From: an uncultured Oscillospiraceae bacterium
GTDB lineage: Bacteria > Bacillota > Clostridia > Oscillospirales > Oscillospiraceae
Reading direction: 5' to 3'
DNA: 60,199 bases
Assembly: GCA_910589085.1 (NCBI GenBank)
Contig: CAJUSG010000008.1
Coordinates: forward strand, 1,378-61,576
The notes under the pieces were generated by a model. It made no database searches and was not told the origin of the DNA. It saw only the letters and a list, made by a program, of their open reading frames with translations. Within the stretch, counting starts at the first letter, position 1. Each line of letters opens with the position of its first letter. Positions 53,783-60,199 of the stretch are shown here, in pieces. Position numbers and translations under genes: made by a program.

Positions 53783-54595
53783 ATGAACCTGTCCGCCTTA
53801 GCGGGAAACCAGCGCGTCAGAGATCAGCTGTCCCGGCAGGAGCAGGGACGGGGACTGTCCCACGCCTATATCATCTCCGGGCCTGCCGGCTCCGGGCGGC
53901 ACAGCCTGGCCCGTCAGCTGGCGGCGGCTATGCTCTGCGCCGGCCGGGGGGAGAGACCCTGTGGCCAATGTGTCCCCTGCCAGAAGGTGCTGAAGGGAAT
54001 CCATCCCGATCTGTCGGTGATTGCCGGCCCGGAGGAGGGCAAGCCCATTACAGTGGACCAGGTGCGCGCCCTCCGGGCCGACGCCTACATCCGGGCCAAC
54101 GAGGGGGAGCGGAAGGTCTATCTGCTGGAAAACGCCGACCGGATGAACCCCTCCGCTCAGAACGCCATGCTCAAGCTGCTGGAGGAGGGCCCGGCCTACG
54201 CCGCCTTTCTCCTCTTGGCGGAAAATGCCGGGGGACTGCTTCAGACGGTGCGCTCCCGGTGTGAGGAGCTGTCCCTGATTCCGGCGGGAGAGCCGGGAGA
54301 TCAGGAGGGCCGGGCTCTGGCGAAAAATCTGGCCGATGCCCTGAGCCGGGCCGGAGAGCTGGAGTTGCTGGAGGCGGCGATGGTGCTGGACGGCAAACGG
54401 AACAGGGAGGAGCTGTCCGCCCTGCTGGAGGCGGTAGAGACCGAGCTGGCGGATCGGGCAGCCGAGGGGGGCGACCGGCGGCGCCTGCTCCGGGCGGTGG
54501 AGCTGATTCAGCGGCTGCGGGGGGCCGCGCGCCTCAATGTGAATGCCGGCCAGCTCTCCGGCTGGCTGTGCGCGGGAATGTTTGACACTCTGTGA
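53783..54595 (+). CDS. holB: DNA polymerase III delta-prime subunit
   Basis: HolB is part of the clamp-loader. The 270-residue protein has HAYIISGPAGSGRHSLARQL (Walker-A-like without the Lys, as is usual for delta-prime), a zinc module CGQCVPCQ, and the SRC-type element TVRSRCEEL with NAMLKLLEEGP. Its position before ricT matches Bacillus. ATG 53783 follows GGGAGGAA. Confidence 0.9.
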   Translation: MNLSALAGNQRVRDQLSRQEQGRGLSHAYIISGPAGSGRHSLARQLAAAMLCAGRGERPCGQCVPCQKVLKGIHPDLSVIAGPEEGKPITVDQVRALRADAYIRANEGERKVYLLENADRMNPSAQNAMLKLLEEGPAYAAFLLLAENAGGLLQTVRSRCEELSLIPAGEPGDQEGRALAKNLADALSRAGELELLEAAMVLDGKRNREELSALLEAVETELADRAAEGGDRRRLLRAVELIQRLRGAARLNVNAGQLSGWLCAGMFDTL

Positions 54596-54629
54596 TTACA
54601 GGATTTAATAGTTCAAGGAGAATATACCT

Positions 54630-55802
54630 ATGGTAGAGATTATCAGCGTCCGCTTTAAGAATGGCGGAAAGGAATACTACTTTAATCCCAACGGGACGCA
54701 GTTTCAGGTGGGAGACGGGGTGATTGTGGAGACCACCAAGGGGACGGAGTATGCCCAGTGTGTCCGGGCCAACAGCATGATTGACGAGATTGAGCTGACC
54801 GCCCCGCTGCGCCCGGTGGTGCGCAGAGCGGCTCCGGAGGACCTGCGGACCCTGGAGAAAAACAGGGAGCGGGAGAAGCACGCCATGACCGTGTGTCAGC
54901 AGAAGATTGCCGAGCACGGCCTGGATATGAAGCTGGTCAGGGCGGAGTATGGCTTTGACGGGGGAAAGGTGCTCTTTTTCTTCACCTCTGAGGGCCGGGT
55001 GGACTTCCGGGCTCTGGTGAAGGACCTGGCGGCCACCCTGCATACCCGGATTGAGCTGCGGCAGATCGGCGTTCGGGATGAGGCCAAGCTGCTGGGCGGC
55101 CTGGGCATCTGCGGCAAGCCCTTCTGCTGCTCCCAGTTTTTGGAGGAGTTTCAGCCCGTGTCCATCAAAATGGCCAAGACCCAGAATCTCTCCCTCAATC
55201 CCACCAAGATTTCCGGCACCTGCGGGCGGCTGATGTGCTGCCTGAAGTATGAGCAGGAGGCCTATGAGGACCTGGTGAAGCGGGCGCCCAAGCAGGAGTC
55301 CTTTGTGGAGACCCCCGATGGGGCGGGCACGGTGTCCGGCGTGAACCTTCTGCGGCAGACCTCTCAGGTGCGGCTGGAGTCCGACCCGGAGAGCCCAAGG
55401 ACCTATCACAACTGTGAGCTGTGCGTCATCCGCAGCGGAAAGGGCAAGCGGCCCGAGGGCTATGTGGAGCCTCCCCTGGAGGAGCTGGCCAAGCGCCGGC
55501 GGCAGGAGGAGGGTGGGACCGCCCTGGTGTCGGAGGAGGACTCTTTGGCGGCCGCCATCGAGGCCGCGTTTCCCAGCCGGGGTCCCCGGGAGGAACAGCA
55601 CCGGGAGGAGCGGGAGGACCGCCGTCCCAACCGCCGGAACCGCCGCCGCCATCCCAAAGGCGAGGGCGGCGAGCCCAAACACGAGGCGGAGGGAGCGGGT
55701 GAGCGCAAACCCAGAGAGGAGGGGGGCGACCGCCGCCCCAACCGCCGCCGCCGTCACCGGACCAAGGGGGGAGGAGGCAAGCCCTCCGGTCCTCAGGAGT
55801 GA
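54630..55802 (+). CDS. ricT: PSP1-domain regulator RicT (YaaT)
   Basis: The 390-residue protein has the PSP1 core with four conserved Cys-containing motifs: GGLGICGKPFCCSQFL and GTCGRLMCCLKYEQEAYEDL. RicT with RicA and RicF forms an iron-sulphur complex that supports RNase Y maturation of mRNA and sporulation in Bacillus. The last 100 residues are rich in Arg, Glu and Gly (RPNRRNRRRHPKGEGGEPKH) and are longer than usual. It follows holB by 34 bases. Confidence 0.93.
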   Translation: MVEIISVRFKNGGKEYYFNPNGTQFQVGDGVIVETTKGTEYAQCVRANSMIDEIELTAPLRPVVRRAAPEDLRTLEKNREREKHAMTVCQQKIAEHGLDMKLVRAEYGFDGGKVLFFFTSEGRVDFRALVKDLAATLHTRIELRQIGVRDEAKLLGGLGICGKPFCCSQFLEEFQPVSIKMAKTQNLSLNPTKISGTCGRLMCCLKYEQEAYEDLVKRAPKQESFVETPDGAGTVSGVNLLRQTSQVRLESDPESPRTYHNCELCVIRSGKGKRPEGYVEPPLEELAKRRRQEEGGTALVSEEDSLAAAIEAAFPSRGPREEQHREEREDRRPNRRNRRRHPKGEGGEPKHEAEGAGERKPREEGGDRRPNRRRRHRTKGGGGKPSGPQE

Positions 55803-55817
55803 TAAGGGTTAAAATGA

Positions 55818-55853
55818 GCCCGGCCATGATTTGACATGGCCGGGCCTTTGGTT
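55818..55853 (+). terminator. Probable terminator after ricT
   Basis: Arms GCCCGGCCATG and CATGGCCGGGC (55818-55828 and 55835-55845), perfect, with loop ATTTGA. The following CTTTGGTTT is only partly T-rich. Confidence 0.75.
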
Positions 55854-55894
55854 TATACTGGGAAGGCGCCAATTTTGATGGGGGAAGTGAGTGA

Positions 55895-56839
55895 ATGGCC
55901 GGGTTTTTTAACGCGCTGTCGGCCTGTCTGGTGCTGCTGATGCTCATGTCGGTGGGGTATTTCATGGGCGTCGGAGGGTGGATGACCGCGGCGGAAAAGA
56001 AATTTCTCAGCAAATATATTGTCAACATCGCCGTGCCCTGCAACTGTGTTGTGGGCCTGCTGAATAATCTGGACCGGGACAGCCTGGCTCAGGCGAGCCT
56101 GATGGTAACTGCTGGAGTCATCTCCGTGGCGGTGGACCTGTTGGCCTCCGCCCTGGTGGCCAGCCTGCTCCGGCTGCCCCGGGAGCGGTGGGGCGTCTTT
56201 GTGGCAATGGCCGGTATGTCCAATACCTTGTTTATCGGGATTCCGGTGTGTACCCAGCTCTTTGGCGAGGCCAGTATGCCCTTTATTATGCTCTACTACA
56301 TCGGCCACACCTCCTTCCTCCAGTCGGTGGGGGTGATGCTCATCGAGCGGGCGGGCACCCATAAGAGCCAGGGGGGCGGCGTGGGCGGATTTTTGAGGGA
56401 TATGTTCTCTAAGCCCCCCATCCTCTCGGTGATTCTCGCTATGGCGCTGCTGTCCCTGGAGCTGAGACTGCCCGAGCCGGTGATGCGCTTCGCCGGTTAT
56501 ATCAGCAATTCGGTGTCACCCCTGGCGCTGATTTACTGCGGGTTTATTGTCTATGAGGTGGGGCTGAAAAATCTGCGGTTCCTCCGGGGGCTGCCCACGA
56601 TGCTGGTGATGCGGCTGGTGCTGTCGCCGGTGATCTGTATGGGCTGCTGCCTCCTGTTCGGTATGGAGGGTCTGCCCCTGCGGGTCTTTGTGGTGGAGAG
56701 CGCCCTGCCGGTGGTCAGCCAGGTGACGGTGATGGCCGGAGCCTATGGGGCTGATGAGGAGTACGCCGCTACCGGCGCCTGCCTGTCTATTTTGGCCAGC
56801 TTTGTGACCATTCCGGTTTTGATGCTGGTTTTGGGATGA
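55895..56839 (+). CDS. AEC-family transporter
   Basis: The 314-residue protein has about ten membrane segments in two five-helix bundles, with the family pattern of MSVGYFMGVGG and FLSKYIVNIAVPCNCVVGLL near the N-terminus and NTLFIGIPVCTQLFGEASMP in the first half. AEC (auxin efflux carrier) proteins move small organic acids such as malate. No neighbour suggests the substrate. ATG 55895 follows GGGGGAAG. Confidence 0.88.
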   Translation: MAGFFNALSACLVLLMLMSVGYFMGVGGWMTAAEKKFLSKYIVNIAVPCNCVVGLLNNLDRDSLAQASLMVTAGVISVAVDLLASALVASLLRLPRERWGVFVAMAGMSNTLFIGIPVCTQLFGEASMPFIMLYYIGHTSFLQSVGVMLIERAGTHKSQGGGVGGFLRDMFSKPPILSVILAMALLSLELRLPEPVMRFAGYISNSVSPLALIYCGFIVYEVGLKNLRFLRGLPTMLVMRLVLSPVICMGCCLLFGMEGLPLRVFVVESALPVVSQVTVMAGAYGADEEYAATGACLSILASFVTIPVLMLVLG

Positions 56840-56864
56840 AAAGTCCGCCGCATTTGCGGCGGAC

Positions 56865-57083
56865 TTACTTTTTCGGATAGGGTTTTATACAGTCGGTGCG
56901 GCCCAGCAGATAGTCCACACTGGTATGGTAATATTCCGCTAACCGGCAGAGAATTTCGGGTGGAATGATGTGCTCTCCCCGCTCGTAATAGGAGTAGGCA
57001 CGTTGCGTAATGTTAACGGCCTTGCTTATTTCAGCCTGGGTAAGATCGTTGTCCTCCCGGATATCTCGCAGACGAAGGTACAT
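56865..57083 (-). CDS. XRE-family helix-turn-helix regulator
   Basis: The 72-residue protein is one HTH domain: MYLRLRDIREDNDLTQAEIS, ITQRAYSYYERGEHIIP and YYHTSVDYLLGRTDCIKPYP. It is paralogous to the regulator at 34165-34383. ATG 57083 follows GGTGATAAA. It is divergent from the small coiled-coil gene and shares an inverted repeat with it. Confidence 0.85.
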   Translation of the reverse strand: MYLRLRDIREDNDLTQAEISKAVNITQRAYSYYERGEHIIPPEILCRLAEYYHTSVDYLLGRTDCIKPYPKK

Positions 57084-57129
57084 TTTTATCACCAAAAATA
57101 GAATATCCTAGATCAATTTGTTCTATTGC

Positions 57130-57154
57130 ATTTTAGATAGTTTTGGTCTAAAAT
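57130..57154. promoter_or_regulatory. Operator-like inverted repeat between divergent XRE and small gene
   Basis: ATTTTAGA and TCTAAAAT (57130-57137 and 57147-57154) with a nine-base centre. It lies 19 bases before the small gene and 47 bases before the regulator. Confidence 0.65.
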
Positions 57155-57172
57155 AATCTTGAGGTGATAATG

Positions 57173-57451
57173 ATGAATATAGAAGAAGTCAGCGCACTGC
57201 ATAGCGATGAGCTGATAAAACTGCCGCATGATCCTTCTGATTTAAAGGATGACATATGGCAGCTCAGTCTGCAAATCCGCATTCTGCGAGAGCAAGTGGA
57301 TGACTTTAAGGAGGACTATGGAAAATTAGTAAATCAACAGCTTTGTACTTTGGAAGCTCTGTTAAGCTGGTGTGATAGCTTGTTGTATCAATCCTGTGAG
57401 CTTTATTGTAAGCATTCAAAAATAGAAAACGATACCCCGGAGGGCTTATGA
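57173..57451 (+). CDS. Small helical protein paired with an XRE regulator
   Basis: The 92-residue acidic protein is mainly helical with a likely coiled coil (KDDIWQLSLQIRILREQVDD) and three Cys near the C-terminus. ATG 57173 follows GAGGTG with a better spacing than the ATG three bases earlier. It is divergent from an XRE gene with a shared operator. I recognise no family. The stop lies within the terminator stem. Confidence 0.55.
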   Translation: MNIEEVSALHSDELIKLPHDPSDLKDDIWQLSLQIRILREQVDDFKEDYGKLVNQQLCTLEALLSWCDSLLYQSCELYCKHSKIENDTPEGL

Positions 57452-57468
57452 GGCTCCTCCGGGGTGTT
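57434..57468. terminator. Convergent terminator between the small gene and aspS
   Basis: ACCCCGGAGG and CCTCCGGGGT (57434-57443 and 57456-57465), perfect 10-base arms. The stop codon of the small gene lies in the loop and aspS ends six bases later. Confidence 0.75.
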
Positions 57469-57470
57469 TG

Positions 57471-59261
57471 TTATTCCTCTTCCGTCCTGGTGACGGCGAT
57501 GTTCAGCTCATCCAGCTGGCGCTGCTCCACAACGCCGGGGGCGCCCATCATCAGGTCCTGGGCGTTCTTGTTCATGGGGAAGGGGATTACCTCCCGGATG
57601 GACTCCTCGCCGGACAGCAGCATGACCATCCGGTCCACCCCCGGCGCGATGCCCGCATGGGGGGGCGCGCCGTAGGTGAAGGCGTTGTACATGGCGGGGA
57701 ACTTGCTCCGCACGTCCTCCTCCTCCAGGCCCACCATCCAGAAGGCCTTGACCATGAGCTCCGGGTTGTGGTTGCGCACCGCGCCGGAGCTGAGCTCCAC
57801 CCCGTTGCACACCAGGTCGTACTGGAAGGCGGTGATGGACAGGGGGTCCACCTCTCCCTTGATGGCCTTTTCGATGATCTCCAGGCCGCCGTTGGGCATG
57901 GAGAAGGGGTTGTGGCAGAATTCCAGCTCGCCGGACTCCTCGCCGATCTCATACATGGGGAAATCTACGATCCAGCAGAACTCATACCGCTCCTTGACGA
58001 AGTGGGCGGGGCAGAGGGGCGCCACGGTCTTGATGAATACCCCGGCGGTTTTTTGCGCCGCCAGCAGCGTTCCAGCGGACAGGCCCACCAGACAGCCGGG
58101 GGCGAGGGTCAGGGCCTCCACCACCAGGTCCTTGATGGGCTGGAGGAATTTGGAGATTCCGCCCACCAGCTCCCCCTTCTCATCATAGCGGAACCAGTAC
58201 ACCTTGTTCCCCGTCTGGACCTCCACGTCGGCGCACAGCTTGTCGATCTGTTTCCGGCTCCCCTCGAAGCCGTACACCACCACCGCCTTTACCCGCTGGT
58301 TCTCAAAGGGCGGGAACCCGCAGCCGGACAGGAGCTGGGTCAGGTCCTGCACCGTCAGGTCGATGCGCAGGTCGGGCTTGTCCGTGCCGTACTTTTCCAT
58401 GGCCTCCAGGTAGGGGATGCGGACAAAGGGGGCTTTTGAGGCGGTGCTGTACTTGCCGTACTTGGCGAAGATGGGGGGCAGTACGTCCTCCAGCACGGCG
58501 AAGACGTCCTCCTGGTTGGCGAAGGCCATCTCCATGTCCAGCTGGTAGAACTCGCCGGGGGAGCGGTCCCCCCGGGCATCCTCGTCCCGGAAGCAGGGGG
58601 CGATCTGAAAGTACTTGTCGAAGCCGGAGGCCATGAGCAGCTGCTTGAACTGCTGGGGGGCCTGGGGCAGGGCGTAGAACTTGCCGGGGTGCTTCCGGGA
58701 GGGCACCAGGTAGTCCCGGGCCCCCTCGGGGGAGGAGGCGGTCAGAATCGGGGTGGTGATCTCCAAAAAGCCGTGGCCCGTCATGGCGGAGCGCAGGGCG
58801 GATACCACCTGACAGCGCAGGACGATGTTGTCCTTTACATCCGGGTTGCGCAGGTCCAGATAGCGGTATTTTAACCGGGCGGATTCATCCGCTTCCCGGC
58901 TGCGGTTGATAGGGAAGGGCAGCTCGTTGTGCCGGCACTTGCCCAGCACCTCAATTTTGGCGGGCACCACCTCGATGTCGCCGGTGGGCAGCTTGGGGTT
59001 CTTGCTGTCCCGCTCCCGGACCGCGCCGGTGATGGAGATGACCGTCTCCTTGTTCAGCTCCTTGGCGGCCTGGACCGTCTCCTCGGTCTCCAGCACCACC
59101 TGGGTGGTGCCGTAGAAATCCCGCAGGACCAGAAAGGCCAGATTTTGCCCCACTTCCCGCAGGTTCTCCATCCAGCCGGCCAAGGTGACCGTCTGGCCGA
59201 CCTGCTCTATGCGCAGCTCCCCGCAGGTGTGGGTGCGGTAAAAGGTGCTTGTGTCACCCAT
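57471..59261 (-). CDS. aspS: Aspartyl-tRNA synthetase
   Basis: The 596-residue class II enzyme has the N-terminal OB-fold (CGELRIEQVGQTVTLAGWME), the bacterial GAD insertion and the motifs SPEGARDYLVPSRKHPGKFY, FRDEDARGDRSPGEFYQLDM and GIAPGVDRMVMLL. The length is that of bacterial AspRS. ATG 59261 is used, as GGAGTGAT precedes it. It follows hisS on the same strand, the common hisS-aspS pair, with a repeat and a small gene between. Confidence 0.96.
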   Translation of the reverse strand: MGDTSTFYRTHTCGELRIEQVGQTVTLAGWMENLREVGQNLAFLVLRDFYGTTQVVLETEETVQAAKELNKETVISITGAVRERDSKNPKLPTGDIEVVPAKIEVLGKCRHNELPFPINRSREADESARLKYRYLDLRNPDVKDNIVLRCQVVSALRSAMTGHGFLEITTPILTASSPEGARDYLVPSRKHPGKFYALPQAPQQFKQLLMASGFDKYFQIAPCFRDEDARGDRSPGEFYQLDMEMAFANQEDVFAVLEDVLPPIFAKYGKYSTASKAPFVRIPYLEAMEKYGTDKPDLRIDLTVQDLTQLLSGCGFPPFENQRVKAVVVYGFEGSRKQIDKLCADVEVQTGNKVYWFRYDEKGELVGGISKFLQPIKDLVVEALTLAPGCLVGLSAGTLLAAQKTAGVFIKTVAPLCPAHFVKERYEFCWIVDFPMYEIGEESGELEFCHNPFSMPNGGLEIIEKAIKGEVDPLSITAFQYDLVCNGVELSSGAVRNHNPELMVKAFWMVGLEEEDVRSKFPAMYNAFTYGAPPHAGIAPGVDRMVMLLSGEESIREVIPFPMNKNAQDLMMGAPGVVEQRQLDELNIAVTRTEEE

Positions 59262-59286
59262 AAATATCACTCCTGTTTGTATTATT

Positions 59287-59487
59287 TTAATTGTCCATTA
59301 CTGTTTGTAGAGCTTCTTCCAGCTCATCGGGAGAGGAGGGGGCGTAACCCCGCCAGTGTCCTTCGTCAGGAAGCCATAAATGTTTGCCGTCCCAGTATGC
59401 GATATAAGAGGGAGAACAGCCGCTGACCTCACAGATCCCGATTCCTTTTTTGCTGGGTCTTATGAGCGGGAAAAGCAGTTTTTTCAT
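59287..59487 (-). CDS. Small hypothetical protein between hisS and aspS
   Basis: The 66-residue protein starts at ATG 59487 after GGAGGACAT. It reads MKKLLFPLIRPSKKGIGICE, then CSPSYIAYWDGKHLWLPDEG, and ends with a helix (SSPDELEEALQTVMDN). It has no signal or membrane helix that I would trust. Similar short proteins are not known to me. Confidence 0.5.
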   Translation of the reverse strand: MKKLLFPLIRPSKKGIGICEVSGCSPSYIAYWDGKHLWLPDEGHWRGYAPSSPDELEEALQTVMDN

Positions 59488-59503
59488 GATGTCCTCCAAG
59501 GTG

Positions 59504-59570
59504 TGTAGGGCGCGACCACTGGGCGCGCCGTATGCAATGGGACGGCGGGCCGGGGTCGTCCCGCCCTACA
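59504..59570. repeat. Long dispersed palindromic repeat
   Basis: Opens TGTAGGGCGCGACCACTGGG and closes GGGGTCGTCCCGCCCTACA. It lies between hisS and the small hypothetical gene. Confidence 0.92.
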
Positions 59571-59579
59571 GCGGCGGCG

Positions 59580-60199
59580 TCACTCCCCTTTGTCCAGGAT
59601 GGGGGCCTCGGCGTCGTTGGCGCCCATGGCGGATACGATTTTGCCCACGGCCTCGCCGGTGGGAATCAGCTCCTGCTCGCCGGAGCGCATGTCCTTCAGC
59701 GACACCTTGCCCTGCTTGATCTCGTCGTCCCCCAGGAAAATCACATAGGGCACCCCCAGCTTGTCGGCGTAGTTCATCTTCTGCTTGAATTTCTTCTGCT
59801 CGCCGTAAATCTGGGTGCGCACCCCGGAGGTCCGCAGCTGGGTGGACAGGGTGATGGCCGGGCCCATGTCGTCGGTCATGGGGAGAATCAGCACGTCGGC
59901 GGGGGCGGTGTTCAGCTTGTCGTTGAGATAGCCCTGGTCCTCCAGTACGAAGAACAGCCGGGTCAGACCGATGGAAATTCCAACGCCGGGGAGTTGTTTA
60001 TCGGTGTAATATTCCGCTAAGTTATCATAGCGGCCGCCGGAACAGATGGAACCGATCTCCGGGTGGTCCAGCATGGTGGTCTCGTAGACGGTGCCGGTGT
60101 AGTAGTCCAGCCCCCGGGCGATGGTCAGGTCCAGCACAAAGTGGGTCTCGGGCACGCCGAAGGCGGCCAGGTTTTTGGCTACGGCGGACAGCTCCTCCA
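59580..60199 (-). CDS. hisS: Histidyl-tRNA synthetase, C-terminal part (truncated by the window end)
   Basis: The 5' end lies beyond base 60199, so about 206 C-terminal residues are visible. They include class II motif 3, with RGLDYYTGTVYE, SICSGGRYDNLAEYY and GVGISIGLTRLFFVL, then the anticodon-binding domain (DVLILPMTDDMGPAITLSTQ and GVPYVIFLGDDEIKQGKV). HisRS charges histidine tRNA. It is followed on the minus strand by a repeat, a small gene and aspS. Confidence 0.95.
   Translation of the reverse strand, partial: EELSAVAKNLAAFGVPETHFVLDLTIARGLDYYTGTVYETTMLDHPEIGSICSGGRYDNLAEYYTDKQLPGVGISIGLTRLFFVLEDQGYLNDKLNTAPADVLILPMTDDMGPAITLSTQLRTSGVRTQIYGEQKKFKQKMNYADKLGVPYVIFLGDDEIKQGKVSLKDMRSGEQELIPTGEAVGKIVSAMGANDAEAPILDKGE

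Overview
This is a high-GC, gene-dense bacterial chromosome segment containing a replication origin. The gene content suggests a low-oxygen Bacillota, most likely a clostridial member of the Oscillospiraceae (Flavonifractor/Lawsonibacter/Intestinimonas-like). The reasons are a Firmicutes-type origin order (rpmH-rnpA-yidD-yidC-jag on one side of dnaA, and dnaN-yaaA-recF-remB-gyrB-gyrA on the other), a glycine T-box leader, SOS boxes of the Bacillus type, a rubrerythrin, a strongly expressed acetyl-CoA acetyltransferase and RicT. The lineage is inferred from gene content and not from a search.

Layout. 1-5.8 kb: a MurE-like ligase with an unusual C-terminal extension, a divergent ribbon-helix-helix regulator and Cys-rich protein, then pth, prs, a GlmU-type acetyltransferase and an HD hydrolase on the minus strand. 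5.9-9.6 kb: proline genes proC-proB-proA with a microbial PARG-type macrodomain gene inserted. 9.7-12.8 kb: an autoregulated GntR (YtrA-like)/ABC transporter operon. 13-19.3 kb: thiolase, tadA, mnmG, a DUF4304 protein and a metallo-beta-lactamase-fold hydrolase. 19.3-21.4 kb: a T-box leader controlling a small unknown gene and glycyl-tRNA synthetase. 21.5-24.4 kb: a frameshifted XRE gene, an ECF sigma/anti-sigma pair and rubrerythrin. 24.5-30.2 kb: a small alarmone synthetase-like gene with a short overlapping partner, a PEBP protein, typA, an SOS-boxed small membrane protein and an M23 peptidase. 30.2-36.1 kb: two D12-class adenine methyltransferases without a nuclease, a VWA protein, small regulators, rnhA and a DinJ/YafQ toxin-antitoxin pair. 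36.4-49.7 kb: the origin cluster. 49.8-55.8 kb: yidC, jag, a YaaO-like decarboxylase, holB and ricT. 55.9 kb to the end: an AEC transporter, another XRE regulator pair, aspS and the 3' part of hisS.

The core replication operon is broken by accessory genes: a SUKH-like immunity protein between dnaN and yaaA, and a second YafQ toxin-antitoxin pair between gyrB and gyrA. Intergenic spaces carry at least a dozen palindromic repeats bounded by TGTAGGG and CCCTACA. One lies inside the origin, and two supply stop codons to the adjoining genes. The most interesting candidates for new biology are the small membrane protein under two LexA-type boxes (27.9-28.4 kb), the alarmone synthetase-like gene with its overlapping partner (24.5-25.3 kb), the MurE/ArgB-like fusion, and the macrodomain gene in the proline operon.
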